Source of the DNA: an uncultured bacterium | GTDB lineage: Bacteria; Bacteroidota; Bacteroidia; Chitinophagales; Chitinophagaceae | Direction of reading: 5' to 3' | DNA: 34,649 nucleotides | Assembly: GCA_903826405.1 (NCBI GenBank) | Contig: CAIKEH010000048.1 | Span: forward strand, 1 to 34,649 | Shown here: piece by piece, positions 16,349 to 24,801 of the stretch | Numbering within the stretch: position 1 is the first letter of the stretch | Layout: every line of letters begins with the position of its first letter | Program-made: the position numbers and the translations under genes | The notes under the pieces: model-generated | Told to the model about the DNA's origin: nothing | The model's input: only the letters and a program-made list of their open reading frames with translations | Databases searched by the model: none

Positions 16349-18889
16349 ATGGATAATAACTTTTCGGCCCAGGTCAAGGAGATCATATCATTTAGCAGGG
16401 AGGAAGCTCTGAGGTTGGGGAATGATTTCATTGGCACAGAACACCTGCTTTTGGGGTTGATCCGTGAAGGTGAGAATACTGCCGTCAAGATCCTGAAGAA
16501 CCTCAATGTCGATCTTTATGAATTGAGGAAAGAAGTGGAACTGGCGGTCAAGGACAAGACAGGCAAGAACATAGCGAACATCAACAGTCTGCCTCTGACG
16601 AGACAGGCGGAAAAGGTGATCCGGGTAACCGTGTTGGAGGCCAAAGCCCTGAAGAGTCCGACAGTAGAGACGGAACATCTCATGCTTTCTATACTCAAGA
16701 ACAAGGAAAATATCGCTACTCAGATCCTGAATCAGTTCGATGTGGATTACGATCTTTTCCGGAACGATTTGGGTGTGGTCAAAAGCAATGAGGTTCGAAG
16801 CGAGTTCTCTGATGATCCCGAGGAGGAATTCGATGAGGAGAAAAAAGGGTACCAGCAAAAATCCAAACAGGCAGGTGCTGCTGCAACAAAAAGCAAGACA
16901 CCTGTATTGGACAATTTTGGAAGAGATATCACTCGTTTGGCAGAAAGCGGCTCACTGGATCCAATTGTTGGCAGGGATGAAGAGATCGAGAGGGTATCAC
17001 AGATCCTGTCCCGCAGGAAAAAGAACAACCCTATCCTCATTGGTGAACCCGGCGTGGGTAAGACGGCCATCGTGGAAGGTCTTGCACTTCGGATTGTTCA
17101 ACGCAAAGTTTCAAGAGTACTGTTCGACAAGCGTGTCGTTTCTCTAGATCTTGCTGCTCTTGTCGCCGGCACGAAATACCGGGGGCAATTCGAGGAGCGT
17201 ATGAAAGCGATCATGAATGAGTTGGAGAAGAATAGGGATGTCATACTCTTCATCGACGAGATCCATACCATAGTAGGCGCAGGTGGAGCCAGCGGTTCGC
17301 TGGATGCTTCCAATATCTTCAAGCCCGCACTCGCTCGCGGGGAACTCCAATGCATCGGCGCTTCCACATTGGATGAATACCGGATGCACATCGAAAAAGA
17401 TGGTGCCCTCGACCGGCGTTTCCAGAAAGTCATGGTCGATCCTCCCAGTGTGGACGAGACGATACAGATCCTCAATAACATCAAGTCCAAATATGAGGAT
17501 TATCACAATGTAAGCTATGCCGATGAAGCCATAGATGCTTGTGTCAAATTGAGTGACCGCTACATCACGGATCGTCTGTTGCCAGACAAGGCCATTGATG
17601 TCTTGGATGAAGTGGGTGCACGCGTTCACCTGAAAAATATCAATGTTCCTACTGAGATACTCGACCTGGAAAAAAAGATCGAGGATATCAAGTTGGAGAA
17701 GAACAAGGTGGTCAAAAGCCAAAGATTCGAAGAAGCAGCATCCCTCCGCGATAATGAGAAAAAACTTCAGGAAGAGTTGGAACGGGCCAAGACGAATTGG
17801 GAGGAAGAAAGCAAACACCGTCGGTATCCCATCAGTGATGAGGCTATCGCGGAAGTGGTGAGCATGATGACCGGTATTCCCGTCAAGAGGATGGTTCAGG
17901 CCGAAACGGAGAAGCTTCGCAACATGGCTACGGATATGCGTGCCATGGTCGTTGGCCAGGATGAAGCCATAGCCAAAGTGGTCAAAGCCATCCAACGTAA
18001 CCGCGTGGGACTGAAAGATCCAAAGAAGCCAATCGGCACATTCATATTTCTTGGCCCCACTGGCGTGGGCAAAACCGAACTCGCCCGTGCACTTTCTCGG
18101 TACATGTTCGACTCTGAGGATTCTCTTGTGCGCATCGACATGAGCGAATACATGGAGAAGTTCACCGTCAGTCGTCTCATCGGGGCACCTCCCGGTTATG
18201 TTGGATATGAAGAGGGTGGACAACTCACGGAAAGAGTCAGACGAAAACCCTATTCGGTGATCCTACTGGATGAGATAGAAAAGGCACACCCCGATATTTA
18301 CAATATACTCCTGCAAGTGCTGGATGACGGCCAACTGACCGATGGTCTGGGCAGGAAGGTGGATTTCAAAAATACGCTCATCATCATGACCTCCAATATT
18401 GGTGTGCGTCAGCTGAAGGATTTTGGAGAAGGTGTGGGATTCGCCACTTCAGCGCGTCAGGCAAATTCCGAAGAGTCGGGGAAGGCTGTCATCGAGAAAG
18501 CCTTGAAGCGCACCTTCTCACCGGAGTTCCTGAACCGTGTGGATGATGTGATCATCTTCAATTCCTTGTCCCGCGAGCATATCTTCAGCATCATCGATAT
18601 CCTGATGAAGGGGGTGATGAAGCGCCTCAGCGCCCTCGGTTTCAGTCTCGAATTGACCGAAGAAGCCAAGGTCTTCATTGCCGACAAGGGCTACGATCAA
18701 CAATTCGGTGCCCGTCCGCTCCATAGGGCCATCCAGAAATATCTCGAGGATCCTCTTGCAGAAGAGATCCTGAACATGAATATCAAACCGGGTGACATCA
18801 TGATAGCCGATCTCGACAAAGAAAATCAGAAGATCAGTTTCTCCTTCAAAGAAGGCGCAAAGACTGAAAAGTCGGAAGCATCATCGTAG
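16349..18889 (+). CDS. clpC: ClpC-type ATP-dependent unfoldase subunit of Clp protease
   Basis: This 846-residue AAA+ protein has the full ClpC layout: N-terminal repeat domain (about 1-145), first ATPase domain with Walker [10 protein letters not shown] near 231-239 and Walker [11 protein letters not shown], and a UVR-type coiled segment (about 437-480, [11 protein letters not shown]). The second ATPase domain has GPTGVGKTE near 569-577 and [11 protein letters not shown], and a C-terminal small domain follows. The UVR segment and the shorter middle region separate it from ClpB and ClpA. As a hexamer it unfolds proteins and threads them into ClpP. The acidic linker near 150-170 varies between species. 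It stands alone in its transcription unit with a strong terminator after it. Confidence 0.96.
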   Translation: MDNNFSAQVKEIISFSREEALRLGNDFIGTEHLLLGLIREGENTAVKILKNLNVDLYELRKEVELAVKDKTGKNIANINSLPLTRQAEKVIRVTVLEAKALKSPTVETEHLMLSILKNKENIATQILNQFDVDYDLFRNDLGVVKSNEVRSEFSDDPEEEFDEEKKGYQQKSKQAGAAATKSKTPVLDNFGRDITRLAESGSLDPIVGRDEEIERVSQILSRRKKNNPILIGEPGVGKTAIVEGLALRIVQRKVSRVLFDKRVVSLDLAALVAGTKYRGQFEERMKAIMNELEKNRDVILFIDEIHTIVGAGGASGSLDASNIFKPALARGELQCIGASTLDEYRMHIEKDGALDRRFQKVMVDPPSVDETIQILNNIKSKYEDYHNVSYADEAIDACVKLSDRYITDRLLPDKAIDVLDEVGARVHLKNINVPTEILDLEKKIEDIKLEKNKVVKSQRFEEAASLRDNEKKLQEELERAKTNWEEESKHRRYPISDEAIAEVVSMMTGIPVKRMVQAETEKLRNMATDMRAMVVGQDEAIAKVVKAIQRNRVGLKDPKKPIGTFIFLGPTGVGKTELARALSRYMFDSEDSLVRIDMSEYMEKFTVSRLIGAPPGYVGYEEGGQLTERVRRKPYSVILLDEIEKAHPDIYNILLQVLDDGQLTDGLGRKVDFKNTLIIMTSNIGVRQLKDFGEGVGFATSARQANSEESGKAVIEKALKRTFSPEFLNRVDDVIIFNSLSREHIFSIIDILMKGVMKRLSALGFSLELTEEAKVFIADKGYDQQFGARPLHRAIQKYLEDPLAEEILNMNIKPGDIMIADLDKENQKISFSFKEGAKTEKSEASS

Positions 18890-18914
18890 TCGGATAAAAA
18901 CGAACGATTCATAC

Positions 18915-18940
18915 ATGCCCGCATTTGCGGGCATTTTTTT
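18915..18940 (+). terminator. Rho-independent terminator of clpC
   Basis: ATGCCCGC and GCGGGCAT pair perfectly around a four-base loop and run into seven T residues, 25 bases after the clpC stop codon. Confidence 0.9.
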
Positions 18941-18993
18941 GTCCTTGATTCATTTGCAACTGTTGGAAGGCATGGCAATTCAGGTCTCCTTCG

Positions 18994-19001
18994 TACTTTC
19001 G
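18994..19001 (+). promoter_or_regulatory. Possible -7 promoter element for cmk
   Basis: TACTTTCG lies six bases before the cmk ATG. The surrounding ten bases TTCGTACTTT (18990-18999) are identical to those before the M28 peptidase (655-664). If this is the -7 element, the cmk transcript would have almost no leader. Confidence 0.3.
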
Positions 19002-19006
19002 TTCCG

Positions 19007-19693
19007 ATGAAAAAGATCGTAATCGCCATCGATGGTTGGTCATCCTGCGGTAAAAGCACTTTGGCCCGGCAACTGGCCGATGAACTCGGTTACCTATTCA
19101 TTGACAGTGGCGCCATGTATCGTGCGATCACCCTGCAATTTCTGCGCAATCACGTCAATTGGGAGTCAAAAAGCCAGGTAGAGAAAGCGATCGGGGATAT
19201 TGAATTGGAATTCATTCAAGATCCAGTCGAACAGAAACAGCATATTCACCTGAACGGTGAGAATGTGGAATACGAGATCCGGGACATGGTCATTGCTGAA
19301 AAAGTGAGTGAGATCGCTGCAATTCGGGAGGTTCGGGAGTTTGCCGTTGAACAACAACGCAAGATGGGCAGGTCCAAAGGGATCGTCATGGATGGCAGGG
19401 ACATTGGAACCGTGGTGTTCCCCAATGCGGAATTGAAATTATTTATGACTGCGGACAATGCCGTTCGGGTGGAAAGAAGGTTCAAGGAACTTTACGCAAA
19501 AAATCCTCAGGTCACCATCGAGGAAGTCAAGAATAATCTGGAAATGCGGGATTATTTGGATTCGCATCGTGAAGTTTCTCCTCTCAGAAAGGCTCATGAT
19601 GCCATCGAACTGGACAATAGCGACCTCACTCCGGAAGATCAGTTCAGGATAGCCCTTCAATGGGCCAGGGAAAAAATCGCCATGGCTGAATGA
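19007..19693 (+). CDS. cmk: Cytidylate kinase
   Basis: This 228-residue P-loop kinase phosphorylates CMP and dCMP using ATP. The nucleotide loop is DGWSSCGKST (residues about 8-17), a variant of the usual GPAGSGKST. It is followed by FIDSGAMYRAITLQF, the nucleoside-binding segment, and by VMDGRDIGTVVFPNAELKLF, the Cmk signature. The insert and lid region RRFKELYAKNPQVTIEEV ends before RDYLDSHREVSPLRKA, which binds the monophosphate. It starts 66 bases after the clpC terminator and converges on ispH with only nine bases between the stops. Confidence 0.94.
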   Translation: MKKIVIAIDGWSSCGKSTLARQLADELGYLFIDSGAMYRAITLQFLRNHVNWESKSQVEKAIGDIELEFIQDPVEQKQHIHLNGENVEYEIRDMVIAEKVSEIAAIREVREFAVEQQRKMGRSKGIVMDGRDIGTVVFPNAELKLFMTADNAVRVERRFKELYAKNPQVTIEEVKNNLEMRDYLDSHREVSPLRKAHDAIELDNSDLTPEDQFRIALQWAREKIAMAE

Positions 19694-19702
19694 CCTTGAC
19701 CG

Positions 19703-20923
19703 TCAAGCCCATAAACTCAGGATACTTTCCATGGTTGCTGCATCCGCATAATATGATGATAATTTCCTGATCACCCCTTCCACAAGGGCATCCGGGCAGG
19801 ATGCGCCACTGGTGATGAGTACGGTTGTCGGTTTTGCAGCAGGCAGATACTTGGTGCTGATGTGTTCTTTTTTCGCGATCCAATCGAAGTGCAGGATCTC
19901 ATTCTCGGATAGAATATCTTCTGCTGAACGGACGAAGTAGGTAGGTAAGTGTTGCTCGCATAATTCCACAAGGTGGGAGGTGTTGCTGCTGTTCCGACCA
20001 CCCACAACAAATGCCAGGTCGGCCTGTTCTTCCAAAAGTCCCTGAACGGCGGTCTGGTTGTCCAGCGTGGCATAGCAAAGGGTGTCCCTAGTATCTGCGA
20101 AATGCGCAGAAATGGATGATCTGCCATATTTCAGTTCCATGGCCTGTTTCAATCGGTCGGCAATAGCCTGCGTATCGCTGGCCAGCATCGTTGTCTGGTT
20201 CACCACACCGATACGGTCAAGATGTTGCGAGGGATCGAATCCGGGCGATATCCTTCCCCGGAATCTGTCGTGGAAGCCGTCCAGCGCAGACTTTCCATTG
20301 ATGTAAGCAGCAAGGATCTCCGTCTCAGCCATGTCATTGACTACGATGGTAGGGGTGTGGGCCGCGCTGTGTGAAAAGGTCGCTCGAGTCTCTTCATGGC
20401 TGGGCTTCCCATGCACGACCACAGTGAATCCCTTTTTTGCAATCTGCTCCGATCTGTTCCAAACCTTCTCCACAAATGGACAGGTCGTATCGTACTTCTC
20501 AAGTGTCAGACCAATATTCTTCAGTCTCTCTTCAATATCCAATGTGGTTCCGAATGCGGGGATCAGAACGATATCCTCTGCATTGAGATCACTGAACGGG
20601 ATCACCGAATTCCCCTTGGTATCCATCAGAAAACGTACACCGCGTTCTTGAAGATCGTCATTCACAAAAGGATTATGGATCATCTCACTCAGCAGGAATA
20701 TCCTTTTTCCGGGATTCTCCTCGATCGTACGGAAAGCTATCTCGATAGCATGTTCCACACCGTAACAGAAACCGAAATGCCTGGCCATGTGGAATCGAAT
20801 AGGCCCAAAATCCAGAAGGGTGGGGGTGAAATCCTTCTTCATCCTGTCCTCTAGTTTCCTTTTCTGCTTGATGGCGGAAATCAGCGGACTCCTGTAAATG
20901 ACGGGGACATCAAAAGACTTCAT
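19703..20923 (-). CDS. ispH: 4-hydroxy-3-methylbut-2-enyl diphosphate reductase, long form
   Basis: This 406-residue protein carries the three iron-sulfur ligands of IspH: C53 in HFGFCYGVEHA, C148 in DTTCPFVEKVW and C283 in DTLCYATLDNQ. It also has H83 in MIHNPFVND and the HGKPSHEET segment near the active-site glutamate. It makes IPP and DMAPP in the last step of the non-mevalonate pathway. The length (against about 310 in E. coli) and the N-terminal extension resemble the plant/cyanobacterial form. A further cysteine, C376 in SGASCPD, replaces the alanine of the E. coli protein. Its start lies only nine bases from the large 8-bp repeat array, so the repeats occupy its promoter or leader. 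Confidence 0.94.
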   Translation of the reverse strand: MKSFDVPVIYRSPLISAIKQKRKLEDRMKKDFTPTLLDFGPIRFHMARHFGFCYGVEHAIEIAFRTIEENPGKRIFLLSEMIHNPFVNDDLQERGVRFLMDTKGNSVIPFSDLNAEDIVLIPAFGTTLDIEERLKNIGLTLEKYDTTCPFVEKVWNRSEQIAKKGFTVVVHGKPSHEETRATFSHSAAHTPTIVVNDMAETEILAAYINGKSALDGFHDRFRGRISPGFDPSQHLDRIGVVNQTTMLASDTQAIADRLKQAMELKYGRSSISAHFADTRDTLCYATLDNQTAVQGLLEEQADLAFVVGGRNSSNTSHLVELCEQHLPTYFVRSAEDILSENEILHFDWIAKKEHISTKYLPAAKPTTVLITSGASCPDALVEGVIRKLSSYYADAATMESILSLWA

Positions 20924-20931
20924 GGAGTAAA

Positions 20932-21090
20932 ATTAGTGGATTAACGGATTAACGGATTAATGGATTAATGGATTAGTGGATTAGTGGATTAATGGATTAG
21001 TGGATTAACGGATTAGTGGATTAGTGGATTAGTGGATTAATGGATTAACGGATTAACGGATTAATGGATTAGTGGATTAGTGGATTAATG
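20932..21090. repeat. Array A: 20 units of an 8-bp repeat ATTARYGG
   Basis: Starting at 20932 the unit ATTAxxGG repeats without interruption every 8 bases for 19 full copies plus a last one ending GA. Only the two middle bases change, giving three versions: ATTAGTGG, ATTAACGG and ATTAATGG. In order the versions are GT, AC, AC, AT, AT, GT, GT, AT, GT, AC, GT, GT, GT, AT, AC, AC, AT, GT, GT, AT. The array begins nine bases upstream of the ispH start codon. Array B repeats the same unit in inverted orientation. Confidence 0.95.
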
Positions 21091-21094
21091 ATCT

Positions 21095-21136
21095 TTCGAA
21101 TTTGCCTATTTGCAAACGTGAAAGGCAAATCTCGAA
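21095..21136. repeat. Inner inverted repeat between the two 8-bp arrays
   Basis: TTCGAATTTGCCT (21095-21107) is nearly the reverse complement of AGGCAAATCTCGAA (21123-21136), with one bulged base. The 15 bases between form the loop. This hairpin sits at the left of the gap between arrays A and B. Confidence 0.7.
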
Positions 21137-21170
21137 TTTCACCAATTTCACCAATTTCACCAATTTCCCC
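21135..21170. repeat. Four copies of a 9-bp tandem repeat
   Basis: AATTTCACC occurs three times in direct succession and once more as AATTTCCCC. It is followed by two C-rich stretches (CATATCCCCC and ATTTCCCC). This is a second, different simple repeat in the same intergenic region. Confidence 0.85.
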
Positions 21171-21191
21171 CATATCCCCCATTTCCCCAAT

Positions 21192-21287
21192 CCATTAATC
21201 CATTAATCCGTTAATCCGTTAATCCGTTAATCCATTAATCCGTTAATCCATTAATCCGTTAATCCGTTAATCCATTAATCCGTTAAT
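21192..21287. repeat. Array B: 12 inverted units of the same 8-bp repeat
   Basis: Twelve copies of CCxTTAAT follow with period 8, the reverse complement of the array A unit. Only CCATTAAT and CCGTTAAT occur; the CCACTAAT version, frequent in A, is absent. The order is A, A, G, G, G, A, G, A, G, G, A, G for the variable base. It ends 16 bases before the GH13 start codon. Arrays A and B could pair over about 96 bases with G-T wobbles and mismatches. Confidence 0.95.
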
Positions 21288-21303
21288 CCTTTACCTTCCC
21301 TCC

Positions 21304-22596
21304 ATGGAAAACGACTGGAAAAAGGTGGACTGGCGACATACGACCAGCATCTATGAGGTCAATACCCGTCAATATACACAGGAAGGTAGCTTCGATGCTT
21401 TTCGTAAGCACTTGCCCCGGCTGCAGGAGATGGGCATAGGAACATTATGGTTCATGCCTATCACACCGATCAGTGTTAAAGGGCGGAAGGGGAGTCTGGG
21501 AAGTTATTATGCTTGCTCCGATTATCGTTCCGTGAATCCTGAATTCGGAACGCTGGAAGATTTTAGGGATCTGGTCGGGGAGGCTCATGTTCGTGGCATG
21601 AAGGTGATCATAGACTGGGTAGCCAACCATACGGGATGCGACCACCGATGGACCATTGAACATCCTGATTTTTACAAAAAAGATCAGGAAGATAAATTTT
21701 ATGATGCCCATGGCTGGGAGGATGTCATCGATCTGGATTTTTCGAGTGAGGACATGCGCAGGGAGATGATAGATTCAATGGCCTTTTGGGTGCGTGAGGC
21801 AGATATTGACGGGTTCCGATGCGATATGGCCATGTTGGTTGAGGTTGGATTTTGGAAGCAGGCCCGGGAGGCTTTGGATGCCCAGAAGCCGATGCTGTGG
21901 CTGGCCGAACTGGATCAATGGAATGATCCGCAGTACCTTGAGGTTTTTGATGCAGCATACAGTTGGCATTGGATGCATGCCACCCAAGACCATTATAAAT
22001 CAGGCTCCTGGGATCTTCAAAATGTGAAGTCAATACTGGAACAATATGGTAAGTTGTCTCCCGCTGGAAGTATGCGGGCCTGGTTCACCAGCAACCATGA
22101 TGAGAATACTTGGAACGGCAGTGAATATGAGAAATACGGGGCTTTGGCCATTGCTTTGGCGGTGTTCAGCTGCACCTGGGATGGGATTCCATTGATCTAT
22201 AATGGACAGGAGCTTCCCAATTTGAAACGCCTCGAATTTTTCGACAAGGATCCGATAAACTGGACTTCTGAACCCCAGCTTCACGGGCTGTACTCCAAAC
22301 TGCTGCACCTGCGAAAAATTCATCCTGCCCTGCGTGGTGGGGATGAAGCTGTTCAAACCACCTGGCTTTCTGGAAACGATAACGAACCTTTGCTGGCATT
22401 TGAGCGCAGGAATGGAGATCGATGCATATTGGTTTTACTCAACTTTTCCGCGCAACCTCAAAAAGCTGATCTGGATGGTCATGGTCACCGCGGTAAATTC
22501 TTCGAATTGTTCACGGGGCGGATCTGGGACATGGACAAAGAACTGACCAGTGTATTGTTGCCCTGGGCATCTCAGGTTTGGGTAGATCAACCATGA
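21304..22596 (+). CDS. Alpha-amylase family glycosyl hydrolase (GH13)
   Basis: This 430-residue protein has the four conserved GH13 regions: DWVANH (104-109), GFRCDMA with nucleophile D174, WLAELD with the acid/base E202, and SNHDE with D266 as transition-state stabiliser. A small beta domain closes the C-terminus (about 350-430). There is no signal peptide, so it acts in the cytoplasm, probably on alpha-glucans or maltooligosaccharides; hydrolysis and transglycosylation cannot be told apart. It starts 16 bases after array B of the repeat, and a DinB-family gene follows after seven bases, so the two are likely co-transcribed. Confidence 0.92.
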   Translation: MENDWKKVDWRHTTSIYEVNTRQYTQEGSFDAFRKHLPRLQEMGIGTLWFMPITPISVKGRKGSLGSYYACSDYRSVNPEFGTLEDFRDLVGEAHVRGMKVIIDWVANHTGCDHRWTIEHPDFYKKDQEDKFYDAHGWEDVIDLDFSSEDMRREMIDSMAFWVREADIDGFRCDMAMLVEVGFWKQAREALDAQKPMLWLAELDQWNDPQYLEVFDAAYSWHWMHATQDHYKSGSWDLQNVKSILEQYGKLSPAGSMRAWFTSNHDENTWNGSEYEKYGALAIALAVFSCTWDGIPLIYNGQELPNLKRLEFFDKDPINWTSEPQLHGLYSKLLHLRKIHPALRGGDEAVQTTWLSGNDNEPLLAFERRNGDRCILVLLNFSAQPQKADLDGHGHRGKFFELFTGRIWDMDKELTSVLLPWASQVWVDQP

Positions 22597-22603
22597 TGGG
22601 AAT

Positions 22604-23047
22604 ATGGAGATCACACAGGTCATATCACGCATGGAGACGCTGCTCAACATCATTCCACCCATGGTTCGAATGATGGATGACGGGATGCTCCATAAACCCG
22701 GCCATCCGAGTAAATGGTGTCCCCTGCAGATCATCGGACATCTCATAGACAGCGCGGCCAACAACCACCATCGGGTGATCCGCTCGCAGTATCAGGACAG
22801 CCCGGATATCAGTTACGATCAAGTGGCATGGAACCGGCTCGGGCACTATGATAAAATGGACAGGGAGAACCTGCTGCAACTGTGGGTATCCTACAACCGC
22901 CATCTGGTGCATCTGTTCCGGCAATTAAGTCCAACAGACCGCACCAGCACCTATCGCGTGAACGATACCCCATACGATCTTGACCACCTCGCCACCGATT
23001 ATCTTGCGCATCTGGAGCATCACCTGCATCAATTCCTCACCTATTGA
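22604..23047 (+). CDS. DinB-family four-helix metalloprotein
   Basis: This 147-residue protein is a single four-helix bundle of the DinB/YfiT type. The expected histidine triad is represented by H46 in IIGHLIDSAANN and by the histidine-rich end YLAHLEHHLHQF. Family members bind a divalent metal and include thiol-dependent transferases, but many have no known reaction. It lies seven bases downstream of the GH13 gene. Pairing with an amylase has no obvious metabolic reason and may only reflect operon packing. Confidence 0.85.
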   Translation: MEITQVISRMETLLNIIPPMVRMMDDGMLHKPGHPSKWCPLQIIGHLIDSAANNHHRVIRSQYQDSPDISYDQVAWNRLGHYDKMDRENLLQLWVSYNRHLVHLFRQLSPTDRTSTYRVNDTPYDLDHLATDYLAHLEHHLHQFLTY

Positions 23048-23050
23048 GGG

Positions 23051-23082
23051 CAAAAAGAAACCGGGCCCATTAGGACCCGGTT
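23051..23082 (-). terminator. Rho-independent terminator of the htrA gene
   Basis: On the minus strand AACCGGG and CCCGGTT form the stem, with possible inner pairs, followed by TCTTTTTG. It lies 28 bases beyond the protease stop codon and a few bases after the stop of the convergent DinB gene, so it may serve both. Confidence 0.8.
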
Positions 23083-23110
23083 CCATATTCATGCGGATTC
23101 ACTTTCGAGC

Positions 23111-24634
23111 TTATTTCACTTCGCTCAGTCCGTTGATGCTGTAAGCGTAGAGGCCATCATATCCGGGATAGAAACCCTCCAGAGTGGCACTATTCCCGGA
23201 AGATTGAATGAGTCTTTTGAAGTCATCGATGTTCTTCACCGGTTTCCCGGACACACGGATGACGATGAAGCCTTTCTTCAGGTTGGGCACTTGGTCCGGT
23301 ATCAGGCCTTCATCTGCGATCGACTTGACCTTGACACCTCCCTCAAATCCATATTCCGATACGGCCTTCTTGTCGACATTCTCGAATTGAACGCCCAATT
23401 TGTCCATGACGGAGACTTTGACGACATCATATGTTCCGGTCTTGTTCTTGAGGGTGACCTTGGTATTGTATTCTTTTCCATCCCGGTTATAGGTAACCGT
23501 TATGGCGTCCCCGGGCTTGTAGCTGGCAACCTGTTCCACCATTTCAGAGCTGCTCGTCACTTTTGTACCATTTACCTTGGTGATATAGTCCCCTGCTTTG
23601 AGGCCGGAATTGCTCATAGCGCCATCAGTGGCTACTTCACGCACCAGTACTCCTGTTCCTTCTTTATATCCTACCTTCTCTTTTTCGGCATCCGGGGCGT
23701 TCTCAGGCATGAAACTGATTCCTAAGTAAGCACGCTGAACTGCACCATACTGGAGCAGGTCATTGACGATTTTCTTCACGATATTGACCGGTATGGCATA
23801 GGAATATCCTGCATAGGCGCCGGTCGGCGATGCAATGGCGGAAACAATGCCCACGAGTTCCCCGTTCGTATTGACTAATGCCCCACCTGAGTTGCCCTGA
23901 TTGACAGCAGCATCGGTCTGTATGAAAGATTCTATGGGGGTCCTGCTCTTCTGTCCGTTCAGTCCGAGTGATCTTGCCTTGGCACTGACGATACCTGCCG
24001 TCACCGTTGTCTCGAGATTAAGTGGATAACCTACGGCAAGTACCCATTGTCCCAATTTCAGGACATCAGAATTGCCATAGAGAAGGAAAGGAAGTCCTTT
24101 TGCATCTATCTTGAGTACCGCCAGGTCGCTGCTGGGATCGGCTCCGATGAGTTTTGCGGAATACGATTTCTTGTTGCTGAGCGTCACCTTGATATCGTTG
24201 GCTTCATCGATGACGTGATTATTGGTCACGATATAGCCATCTTCGCTGATGACGACGCCTGAACCGCTAGCTTGCATGGGCATGGCACGTCCTCCCTGAC
24301 CACCGAAGAAGTCGTTGAAGAAATCATCACCGAAAAGGTCGGAGAAGGGATTTCTTTTGGATTTGGGTAAGTTGTTGCTGGCTTCGTCCTTGCCGATGAC
24401 CGTGGTTATATGCACCACCGTGGGTACGGCAGTTGCGGAAGCTTCTTGGAAATCCACAGGTTGGCCGGGAGCGAAATGGTTGCTGTCGAACAGTCCGGTA
24501 TAATTAGCCGGAACCTTGCCGTTGTCCAACTGGATTGCCGTCTGTTTATGAGTGAATTTGTTGTACCCGTACATGACGGCCAAAGAGGTCAGGGCACTGA
24601 CCAGAACGACCGTAAGGATGGAATTGGTTTTCAT
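23111..24634 (-). CDS. htrA: Do-family periplasmic serine protease/chaperone
   Basis: This 507-residue protein has an N-terminal signal/anchor (about 5-24), a trypsin-like domain with the triad H140 (TNNHVID), D170 (SSDLAVLK) and S249 (NQGNSGGAL), and two PDZ domains (about 300-390 and 405-500). The loop with NPFSDLFGDDFFNDFFGG before the protease core is typical of the family. It degrades or holds misfolded envelope proteins. I start at the ATG at 24634; an in-frame TTG one codon upstream is less likely. It is transcribed alone. Confidence 0.94.
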   Translation of the reverse strand: MKTNSILTVVLVSALTSLAVMYGYNKFTHKQTAIQLDNGKVPANYTGLFDSNHFAPGQPVDFQEASATAVPTVVHITTVIGKDEASNNLPKSKRNPFSDLFGDDFFNDFFGGQGGRAMPMQASGSGVVISEDGYIVTNNHVIDEANDIKVTLSNKKSYSAKLIGADPSSDLAVLKIDAKGLPFLLYGNSDVLKLGQWVLAVGYPLNLETTVTAGIVSAKARSLGLNGQKSRTPIESFIQTDAAVNQGNSGGALVNTNGELVGIVSAIASPTGAYAGYSYAIPVNIVKKIVNDLLQYGAVQRAYLGISFMPENAPDAEKEKVGYKEGTGVLVREVATDGAMSNSGLKAGDYITKVNGTKVTSSSEMVEQVASYKPGDAITVTYNRDGKEYNTKVTLKNKTGTYDVVKVSVMDKLGVQFENVDKKAVSEYGFEGGVKVKSIADEGLIPDQVPNLKKGFIVIRVSGKPVKNIDDFKRLIQSSGNSATLEGFYPGYDGLYAYSINGLSEVK

Positions 24635-24801
24635 CAAAATTTACATTTATGGGTTATTGTGCGCAAACACCATGCCTTTGCATATACAAAGAAACGAACC
24701 TGACGCTTTTTCAGTTTTAAGGCATGCCCAATTAACAAAAGTTTAGGCAGAGGCTGAAAGTTGAACACTTGGCCTGAAATTACGACATATAAAACTGAAA
24801 A

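Noticed and set aside
17144-18223. Long open frame of 359 codons on the strand opposite clpC
   Set aside because: It lies wholly inside clpC, whose frame is certain from both ATPase domains. The antisense product has no domain and looks like a mirror of clpC codon use.
20932-21287. Possible CRISPR array at the 8-bp repeats
   Set aside because: The units are 8 bases, directly adjacent and without spacers, and no cas gene is present.
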